This document shows, piece after piece, positions 1 through 7,098 of a DNA stretch of 64,000 bases (its first letter is position 1; each line of letters starts with the position of its first letter). Under the pieces are notes generated by a model that saw only the letters and a list, made by a program, of their open reading frames with translations, did no database searches and had not been told where the DNA came from. The stretch is from the NCBI RefSeq assembly GCF_019402665.1, contig NZ_VSST01000001.1, positions 1-64,000 of the forward strand, read 5' to 3'. The DNA is from Bradyrhizobium canariense (GTDB lineage Bacteria > Pseudomonadota > Alphaproteobacteria > Rhizobiales > Xanthobacteraceae). The position numbers and the translations under genes were made by a program.

Positions 1-714
1 TACTCGATCACGACCAACCAGGCCGCCATCAGCGCGCTGTTCCGCGTCGTGAACCGATACGTGGGCAATCTGGCACCGATGCCGGCGGTTTTTCCCGACT
101 ACAAGGCACCGATCGTGCGCAACGGGGCCGAGGGCCGCGAGCTCGCTACAGCGCGATGGGGAATGCCATCATCGTCAAAAGCGTTGATGGATGCCACGAA
201 GAAGCGGGCTGAAAAGATTCAGGCCAAAGGCAAGGCGGTGGATTTCAAGGAATTGCTCAGAATGGAGCCGGACGGCGGCACGACCAACATCCGCAACGTG
301 AAGAGCAAGCACTGGACGCGGTGGCTGGGGATCGAAAATCGCTGCGTGGTGCCGTTCAACTCTTTCAGCGAGTTCAACAAGGCCGAGGGCGGCGACATAT
401 GGTTCGCGCTCGATGAGACCCGTCCCCTCGCCTGCTTCGCCGGCATCTGGACCAACTGGACGTCCGTCCGGAAGGTCAAGGAAGGCGAGACGACCAGCGA
501 TCTCTACGCATTCCTCACGACAGAGCCGAACGCCGAAGTCGCTGCCATTCACCCGAAGGCAATGCCGGTGATCCTGACGAAGCCAGACGAGGTCGAGACC
601 TGGATGACAGCACCTCCGGACGAGGCCCTGAGGCTGCAGCGGCCGCTTGCCGACGGTACGCTCCAGGTCGTCGCCCGCGGCGTCAAAGAAGACCCGGCAA
701 GGTCTATAATTTGA
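1..714 (+). CDS. SOS response-associated peptidase (SRAP/YedK/HMCES family), 5' end outside window
   Basis: The open frame runs in from base 1 (YSITTNQAAI...), so the true start lies a few codons to the left; family members usually begin M-C-N-L-Y or M-C-G-R-Y, and the catalytic Cys2 would be just outside the window. SRAP proteins crosslink to abasic sites in single-stranded DNA through Cys2 and shield them. Visible family marks are the FNSFSEF segment (active-site Glu region) and AIHPKAMPVIL (active-site His region). Length after adding about four residues is normal. It is the leftmost gene of the accessory region. Family call is confident; a link to the neighbouring nuclease genes is only inferred from position. 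Confidence 0.9.
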   Translation, partial: YSITTNQAAISALFRVVNRYVGNLAPMPAVFPDYKAPIVRNGAEGRELATARWGMPSSSKALMDATKKRAEKIQAKGKAVDFKELLRMEPDGGTTNIRNVKSKHWTRWLGIENRCVVPFNSFSEFNKAEGGDIWFALDETRPLACFAGIWTNWTSVRKVKEGETTSDLYAFLTTEPNAEVAAIHPKAMPVILTKPDEVETWMTAPPDEALRLQRPLADGTLQVVARGVKEDPARSII

Positions 715-1031
715 CCAACGTGGTCTCTGAGCTTCATCGCCGCAATGACCAGGCCGCAGGCGGCGACGGCGCCGCTGAAGCACCACCGCCAGTGCTTTAG
801 GTAGAACTCGGCAACGGCGTGCGTGGCCTTTTAACTGATCTTCAAGCACCTCGAACTCGGAGCTGCCCGGGCCGATGGCGACCAGAGTAGGCGCCATGCT
901 GCTTTTGTTGCGGCGGAGGCGCAAGGTCGTCGACTTTAGGCCTCAACTTAAGTCGAAACATCTTAGTGCCCTCGAGATGCTTGCGTCCCTCTACAACCTG
1001 ATGAAGTATCTTCGCAAACGAAGGGCAGGAA
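715..1031 (+). other. Intergenic stretch, no gene recognised
   Basis: About 317 bases between the SRAP gene and the PHP-ATPase gene. Open frames here on either strand have no recognisable sequence and overlap real genes antisense. I see no hairpin followed by a T-run. The promoter of the next gene presumably lies here, but I could not pick a convincing one. Confidence 0.4.
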
Positions 1032-3884
1032 ATGGCGATCGAGGTGGGGCTACACCCAGGAGCGACCTGGCACAAGTGTGACTTTCAGTGTCACACTCCG
1101 CGAGACCTGAGCTGGTCTGGGTCGCCTGACTTGCCCGGCGGAAACGAGGAGGCCGAGCGAGCTCGCCAGCAATGGGCAGAAAACTTCATTGCTGCTGCAG
1201 AGGCGGCGAAGTTGCAGGCTGTGGCTATATCGGACCACCACGACACTTGTCTGTCGGCTTACGTTCTCGCCGCTGCAGAGCGGTTGAATTCAAGCGTGCG
1301 CGTCTTTCCCGCTGTTGAAATCACGTGCTCAGATAACGCGCAATGCCTTGTCATTTTTGACCCTGCGGCAAACGATGACACCCAGAAGCTGGCTCTGAGT
1401 TCGGCAGGAGACATTCTCGCTGCCGCGGCCGCCGATGCGAAAACCTGCAAGATTCTACCCGCACGCAAGACTATCGCCGAGTTCGTGCAGGCCGTTCAAA
1501 CAGAGAAGCATCTCCGGGAAATCAGCGTCGTACTGCCGCATTTTAGTAAGATGGATGACCACAAGAGTCTTAACGAGCCCGGCCATCATCCACGGTTCGC
1601 GAATCTGCCGATTGACGGCGTTTATATAGAGCGAAGCTACGCTTCGCTTGATCAGACAACCTTGAACAAAATCCGGGGCAAGATTGCCGACTGGGGAAAA
1701 CGCCGGCGTGCTGTACTTGCAACTGGAGACAACCGCCAAGCCAGCTGGGACAGGCTCGGTGTCCACGACTGCTGGATAAAGTTGGGCGAGCATTCGATTG
1801 AAGCGTTCCGGCAAGCCCTGTTGGCCGATGAGGCGCGGATCGTTTTCGAATCGCCGGCATCTCCCACTGAGCACCTCGTGGAGCTCCGGTTCAAGAGCAG
1901 CCTTACAGGACCCGATACTGTAAGGGTGACGTTCAACGATGGGTTCAATGCAATCATCGGCGGCCGAGGTTCTGGAAAGAGCGCGATCCTCGAATTTATG
2001 CGCTTTGGCCTGGGTCGAACGGACAAAGACTTCGATCCGAAGATCGACCCTGAATACGATCGTGAGGCCAAGCTCATAAATGAAACACTGGCCGGCGACG
2101 GTTTTGTTGAGGTTGTATTGGAGCGGGAAGGCGTCCGGGAGACATGGAAACGGACGCTGGCAAACCGCGAGATGATCTCCGTGAGTGCGGCGGGGCGGAT
2201 GCTCGAGCAGACGGCGAGCGCTGCGCGGGAGCGCTTGCGGTCGCGTGCTTTTCGCCAGAAGGGGTTGTCGAGCACCATGAATAACCCGGCCACCGCGTCG
2301 GAGCAGATAACTGGTATAGCCGCCGCAGAGGAGGTCGACCGGGAACGTGACGTCAAGCGGGCCATAAAAACGGCGCAGCGGGGCGTTGCTACAGCGCTTA
2401 GCAACCTGGCCGCGCTGTGGCAATCAAGATTTGAGGGGAAACAAAGTGCAGAGAAGGTCGAAGATCTCCGTCAACGCATCGGGGCTCTGACCAAGCGCCT
2501 CGAGGAGGAGGGTCTGTCTCCGCAGGCTCTGGCAACGATCGAGGAAGGACCGAAGTATGGTAGGGCCAGCGAGTTTATTGTGGCAGTCGGAGAGCAGGCC
2601 GAACAGGCCAAGAACGAGCTCGGCAGGCTGGAGGCGGCAACGCTGACTGTGGACCTGGCGGCCTACGATGGCGCCGGTGACTTCGCGGAGGTGGCTGGTT
2701 TGGCTCAGGAGTTAATGGCGGCGAAGGAGGCGATCAGGTCGTCACTCTCTGCGGCCCGAACCGTGCTCGATACGCTCGCCGGCAAGCAACAAACGACCAA
2801 AGGCGCCTTTGCGGCCAAGAAGGACGCCTTCACTCTGATTTACGGGGCAGCAGTTGAGGAGCAGGGCAAGCACAGCAACTTGATCGATGACATTGCTCGG
2901 CTGAATGCCGAACTGCAGACCGCGGAAGCGGCGCAGGCACGTGCCCGCAGTGCGGAGCTGGCCCAGGCGGCCGCGGAGAAGGCCTATGCAGACTCTATCA
3001 AGCAGCTGGATGATTTGGTGGCCCAGCGCTACGCGATCTTGAAGTTGGCTGCTGACGCCGTCGCCGGCAAGTCAAGCAACTTGCTTAAAGCCAAGGTACG
3101 CAAAGACAAGCTTCCCCTTGAGTATCGTGCTGCGCTCCACAAGCTTTTCGAGGCTTCTGGTACCCAGCAGGCCGAGGAGAGTTGCACGGAGTGGGTCAAG
3201 GCAAGCTTGGAGGCGGACGAGGCCGAGGGCTGGGCCAAGCTTCGGCAGAGCTTCGTGATACTCTACGAAGCGAAAATCATGGCCGGCTCACCTCCCGATG
3301 CCAGCGATGGCCTGCTGACTGCCCTCCAACAAGTTATCTTCGGAGGAACGCGACAACTCACGGAGCGCCAACGCAAACGCATCTATCAGAACCTGACGGA
3401 CGTCTCGATCGCGCAGATCGTGGCTGCTGTTCCGGATGACGTTATCAACATGTCGTATCTTGATGACGGAAGGCCAATCGACTTCCGGATGGCCTCACCA
3501 GGTCAGCAGGCTTCAGCTCTTTTGGAGCTTTTGCTCAAGCAATCAGCAGGGACGTTGGTCATCGACCAACCCGAGGACGACCTGGATAATCGGGTGATCA
3601 TGCGAATCGTGGAGCTCCTCAGAACTTCCAAATCAACACGTCAGCTGATCTTTACAACGCACAATGCGAACATCGTTGTGAACGGGGACGCTGATAAGAT
3701 CATCGCATTGAAATCGCCTGAGCCGACCTCAAATCCGAACAACAATGCACCGCGGGTCCAGCTCGACTGCGACGGAGCCATCGAAACACCCGCGGTGAGA
3801 AAGGTGATCACCACGATCATGGAGGGAGGTCGAGACGCTTTCGATCTCCGCAGCCGCAAGTATCGCTTCGACACCCAAGGTTGA
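1032..3884 (+). CDS. PHP phosphoesterase domain fused to SMC-like ATPase (TrlF-like), putative defence protein
   Basis: 950 residues. An N-terminal PHP metal-dependent phosphoesterase domain (about 12-260) shows CDFQCHTP (16-23), ISDHHD (66-71), PAVEIT (93-98), a later LPHFSK and ATGDNRQ. An SMC/RecN-like ATPase follows: Walker A GGRGSGKS (about 310-317), a long coiled-coil-prone Ala/Glu/Gln-rich middle (about 460-690), signature SPGQQAS (about 821), Walker B LVIDQPEDDLDN (about 842-853) and a TTHNANI H-loop (about 876). Both ATPase halves and the PHP residues look intact. This PHP-plus-ATPase layout is known as the TrlF family and recurs in accessory or defence regions. The likely action is ATP-gated nucleic-acid cleavage or phosphoesterase activity, which is inference. 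The start ATG has AGGA just upstream, with short spacing; GGG lies about 6 nt away. Confidence 0.82.
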   Translation: MAIEVGLHPGATWHKCDFQCHTPRDLSWSGSPDLPGGNEEAERARQQWAENFIAAAEAAKLQAVAISDHHDTCLSAYVLAAAERLNSSVRVFPAVEITCSDNAQCLVIFDPAANDDTQKLALSSAGDILAAAAADAKTCKILPARKTIAEFVQAVQTEKHLREISVVLPHFSKMDDHKSLNEPGHHPRFANLPIDGVYIERSYASLDQTTLNKIRGKIADWGKRRRAVLATGDNRQASWDRLGVHDCWIKLGEHSIEAFRQALLADEARIVFESPASPTEHLVELRFKSSLTGPDTVRVTFNDGFNAIIGGRGSGKSAILEFMRFGLGRTDKDFDPKIDPEYDREAKLINETLAGDGFVEVVLEREGVRETWKRTLANREMISVSAAGRMLEQTASAARERLRSRAFRQKGLSSTMNNPATASEQITGIAAAEEVDRERDVKRAIKTAQRGVATALSNLAALWQSRFEGKQSAEKVEDLRQRIGALTKRLEEEGLSPQALATIEEGPKYGRASEFIVAVGEQAEQAKNELGRLEAATLTVDLAAYDGAGDFAEVAGLAQELMAAKEAIRSSLSAARTVLDTLAGKQQTTKGAFAAKKDAFTLIYGAAVEEQGKHSNLIDDIARLNAELQTAEAAQARARSAELAQAAAEKAYADSIKQLDDLVAQRYAILKLAADAVAGKSSNLLKAKVRKDKLPLEYRAALHKLFEASGTQQAEESCTEWVKASLEADEAEGWAKLRQSFVILYEAKIMAGSPPDASDGLLTALQQVIFGGTRQLTERQRKRIYQNLTDVSIAQIVAAVPDDVINMSYLDDGRPIDFRMASPGQQASALLELLLKQSAGTLVIDQPEDDLDNRVIMRIVELLRTSKSTRQLIFTTHNANIVVNGDADKIIALKSPEPTSNPNNNAPRVQLDCDGAIETPAVRKVITTIMEGGRDAFDLRSRKYRFDTQG

Positions 3885-4207
3885 AGGACCAGCTTGTGAA
3901 AAAACACTGAGCGCAGTATCCTGATAAGACGCTGACAATATTCGCATAACGACCCGCTCGAGTCTAAGAGCCAAACAGGTGCGAGCAGTTGTGAGAAAGC
4001 ACTACAGCGACGTAACCACGATCAAGGCCGGCTCGCGCTGAACTCTTTCCACATTGTGCCGCTCGAATCGAGCGTGCAGGTTTACGAAGACTAGAGTTGC
4101 TGGAGTCGTATGGCATCAATCGTTCTTGGGTCGCCATATCTGGAGCTAGCCGATGTGCTGGCCTAAGAACCCTTTGACCGCAGGAAGGCCGGCGTTATCC
4201 TAACGTC
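3885..4207 (+). other. Intergenic stretch, no gene recognised
   Basis: About 323 bases between the two large accessory genes. It is more AT-rich than the core genes to the right. No tRNA, clear terminator or conserved frame was found. It may hold the promoter of the downstream nuclease-NTPase gene. Confidence 0.4.
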
Positions 4208-6511
4208 ATGTCTTACGAATTTTTCAACCTGTCGCCTGCGGATTTTGAGGAACTCGCCGCCGACCTCATAGGCCGTGAGCTCGGCATACGTTTCGAGGTC
4301 TTTGCCGCCGGTCCGGATGGCGGAGCGGACGGTCGTCATGCCAGAGACGGCAATTCCACAATAATTCAAGCTAAACACTACGCTCGGTCGCCGTTCTCGG
4401 CCCTCAGGGCGCAGATTCGCAAGGAGCGGGCATCGATCGACAAACTGTCTCCTAACCGCTACGTGCTTGCAACGTCATGCCCCATCACGGCAGCTAATAA
4501 GGCCGAGCTTCAAACGATTGTGGGCGAGATGGTGCTGGATGCGGCTGACATCAAAGGACCCGGTGACCTGAACGCTTTGCTGCGAGACTATCCGGACGTC
4601 GCTAAGTCGCACATCAAGCTGTGGCTTTCGGGGACGGCGATGCTGGAACGAATTGTCCATTCGTCCGCTGCCGCGTTTAACGCGATGACCAAAACCGAGA
4701 TCAAGGAAAAGATCCGGATCTTCGCGCCGAATCCGAGCTTTGATGAAGCGTTGAAGGTGCTGGACCAGAGCCATGTCCTCATCGTGTCCGGCCCTCCCGG
4801 CGTTGGTAAAACCACACTGGCCGAAATGCTCGCGTATTCTCACATGGCCGATGGCTGGGAGCTCGTGGCTATCCGCAGCTTGGAAGACGGTTTTAAGTTC
4901 ATTGATGACACGAAGCGGCAGGTGTTCTTTTTCGATGACTTTCTGGGGAAAGTGGCGCTCGACCGCCAGGCTCTAGCGCACAAGGACTCGGAACTTGCCC
5001 GCTTTATGAAGTGGATTCGGTTATCGCCGCGGGCGCGGTTCATACTGACCACCCGCGCCTACATCTTCGAAGAAGCGCGGCGCGTTTCCGAACACCTTGC
5101 GGACAAGCGGTTGGATGTTAGCAAGTATGTGCTTGACGTCGGCAGATACACCCGGCGCATTAGGGCGCGGATCCTCTACAATCATCTGCTCGCATCAGGC
5201 ACCCCGCAGCCGTTCATCGCGGCTCTTGTTGAAAGCGGGGAGTTGAAGAGGATCGTCGATCATCAGAACTATAATCCCCGGGTCGTCGAGTGGATGACGG
5301 ATGCCGATCATTTGGCTGACGTGGATCCTTTAGCCTACCCGAAGGCGTTTCTCGCGGCACTTGCCAACCCGTCAGCCTTATGGGACGTCGCGTTCCGCAC
5401 GCACATTTCGAAGGCCTGCCAGCACCTGCTCTATGCATTGTTTTTCTGCTCCGAGTACGGCGCCACGATTCTCGACCTGAGAATGGCCTTCGAAGCTCTG
5501 CATCCCCTCCTCTGCTCCGCGTTTGGAGGTACCAGGGATTCCAAAGATTTCGAGGAGTCGCTGAAAGTTCTCGAAGGTGGCTTTGTCGCAATTTCGGGTC
5601 AGCTTGTGCGCTTTGTGAATCCTTCACTACGAGACTATCTGACGGCGTATCTGCGGGACATCTCGATTTTGGCGGAGTGCGCACGGGCGTCGCAGCGCAC
5701 GAGCTGGGCCGACCGGGTGTGGAAACACATCGAAGCCCTTAAGCTGCACGATGCGGATCAGAAACATCTGGCCTTGCAGTTCTTGGACATCGCTGCGGCC
5801 TTAACCACGCTGCCGGTCTGGAATCGAACAGTGGAGGACGGCGTCACTTATTTGCGGCCGGCGGGGCTCTCAAACACAGCGCGGCTGACGCTTCTGCTGG
5901 ACTGGTGGGTCGCATCGAAGGACGAACGCTTCCTGCCTCTACTGTATGACCTTGCAAAGAACCCGGTCGATGGTCTGGATTCCTGGCGCGACGGAGGCGA
6001 AGCCCTGGAGTTGATCGGGAAACTTCGCGACGGATATTATTTCGAAGGCCTTCCGGAGGCCGAAAAGGTGGCAGACGACATCGAGGCCGCTGCGATTTCT
6101 ATGATCGGAAACTATCCGCCGCTCGAGGAGCTCGAGAAGCTAGCTGATACAGCAGACGGCTGGGATCGGTTGCTCGGCGAACGGGTATCGGAGGCACTGG
6201 ATGAAGCGATACGTTTTCAGATCGCTGATATTGATGAGGCGATCTCGCAGATTGACTCGGAATCGACACTGAAGGATTTCATTTCCTCCGTCGAGCGGCT
6301 CGGAGCGCGGGCTGCCGTTAGTAGTGAGCGAATCGCGCTTGCCGTGTGGTCGGTAAATGAACGAATCGGTAAGATCTCTGAAGATGCTTTCGGTATGGAT
6401 CAATCGACGCCTCAGCATAAGAGCATTGAGAGGCCGGATCAGTTCGACGATGACGACCTGACAGGCTTGTTCAGACAATTGGTCGCGTACCCGCAAGACT
6501 CTCTCGGCTGA
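4208..6511 (+). CDS. Restriction-endonuclease-like nuclease fused to STAND NTPase, putative anti-phage protein
   Basis: 767 residues. The N-terminus (1-110) is a PD-(D/E)XK Mrr-like nuclease fold: FEELAADLIGRELG, then GPDGGADGR (35-43; Asp41 a likely catalytic residue) and IIQAKHY (52-58; Gln54-x-Lys56). A P-loop NTPase follows: GPPGVGKTT (195-203) and a Walker B stretch FFFDDF (240-245), with LTTRAYIFEEA as a sensor-like motif. This resembles the 'novel STAND' (nSTAND3) NTPases of conflict systems. The C-terminal 400 residues are helical and probably sense the trigger. Known family logic is oligomerisation on target recognition and nuclease activation; for this protein that is inferred. The start ATG is directly preceded by 'taacgtc' with no strong Shine-Dalgarno, so it is less certain than the domains. 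Confidence 0.82.
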   Translation: MSYEFFNLSPADFEELAADLIGRELGIRFEVFAAGPDGGADGRHARDGNSTIIQAKHYARSPFSALRAQIRKERASIDKLSPNRYVLATSCPITAANKAELQTIVGEMVLDAADIKGPGDLNALLRDYPDVAKSHIKLWLSGTAMLERIVHSSAAAFNAMTKTEIKEKIRIFAPNPSFDEALKVLDQSHVLIVSGPPGVGKTTLAEMLAYSHMADGWELVAIRSLEDGFKFIDDTKRQVFFFDDFLGKVALDRQALAHKDSELARFMKWIRLSPRARFILTTRAYIFEEARRVSEHLADKRLDVSKYVLDVGRYTRRIRARILYNHLLASGTPQPFIAALVESGELKRIVDHQNYNPRVVEWMTDADHLADVDPLAYPKAFLAALANPSALWDVAFRTHISKACQHLLYALFFCSEYGATILDLRMAFEALHPLLCSAFGGTRDSKDFEESLKVLEGGFVAISGQLVRFVNPSLRDYLTAYLRDISILAECARASQRTSWADRVWKHIEALKLHDADQKHLALQFLDIAAALTTLPVWNRTVEDGVTYLRPAGLSNTARLTLLLDWWVASKDERFLPLLYDLAKNPVDGLDSWRDGGEALELIGKLRDGYYFEGLPEAEKVADDIEAAAISMIGNYPPLEELEKLADTADGWDRLLGERVSEALDEAIRFQIADIDEAISQIDSESTLKDFISSVERLGARAAVSSERIALAVWSVNERIGKISEDAFGMDQSTPQHKSIERPDQFDDDDLTGLFRQLVAYPQDSLG

Positions 6512-6731
6512 GGCTAACGAGCTCGATTTTGGAGGCAGCCGACATTAAGGGTTTGGTAGCATCTCCGCCATTGAACCGCCTCAAACCGCGCTTATATCGG
6601 AGTTGATTTTAGCGAAATACGCGCGGCGTGTTGGGGGGACAAGCCCACAAACTTAAACCCCTGCTTGCTGGCCTGCTGTGTGATGGCGCGTACCGAAAGG
6701 GACCCTCACGCACTAGAGAAGGAGAGCGCTC

Positions 6732-6854
6732 ATGGGCGTCTTTCTGCATCTAGAAGCCAGCCAGCCGAACGGAGCAACGTTTCGTCTTGGCCTTGGGTGC
6801 TTCGTGCATCCGAATTGGGCTTCGATGATGCTTCTGCTTCACAGGCTGTTCTAA
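6732..6854 (+). CDS. Small hypothetical protein, 40 residues
   Basis: ATG at 6732 is preceded by GAAGGAGAG, a good ribosome-binding site 5-8 nt away, and the frame closes with TAA at 6852-6854. The product begins MGVFLHLEAS and ends SMMLLLHRLF; the last third is hydrophobic. A perfect intrinsic terminator starts 6 nt after the stop. RBS, short ORF and terminator together support a real short transcript. I do not recognise the product. It could be a small membrane-active peptide, a toxin or a leader peptide. The region on both sides (6512-6731 and 6891-7098) holds no other gene that I can support. Confidence 0.5.
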   Translation: MGVFLHLEASQPNGATFRLGLGCFVHPNWASMMLLLHRLF

Positions 6855-6860
6855 CGGATC

Positions 6861-6890
6861 GGGCACCTCAGCGATGAGGTGCCCTTTTCG
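6861..6890 (+). terminator. Intrinsic terminator after the small ORF
   Basis: GGGCACCTCA, loop GCGA, TGAGGTGCCC, then TTTTCGTTT. The stem is a perfect 10 bp and the T-tract lies on the + strand, so it ends the transcript of the small ORF. Confidence 0.85.
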
Positions 6891-7098
6891 TTTAGGCTGT
6901 GATGCCAGCCAAGGGCCAAGGCCCCATCGGAACGGGCTGTTCCCCGATCATTAGCACGGCTTACCGGCCGGGGACCCACAGGAGAGCCGCCTTGGAATGG
7001 CTCACCCGGCTGTCACTAGCGCGAGCCTTAATGGAAGACTCTGATTAGGTTTGCGAGGACCGGTCAGGCCCGACGACGACACCTGTACTGATGCTCCT

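Noticed and set aside
6665..6877. 70-codon plus-strand frame over the small-ORF region
   Set aside because: It runs through the terminator hairpin and has no RBS; the 40-codon frame with GAAGGAG is preferred.
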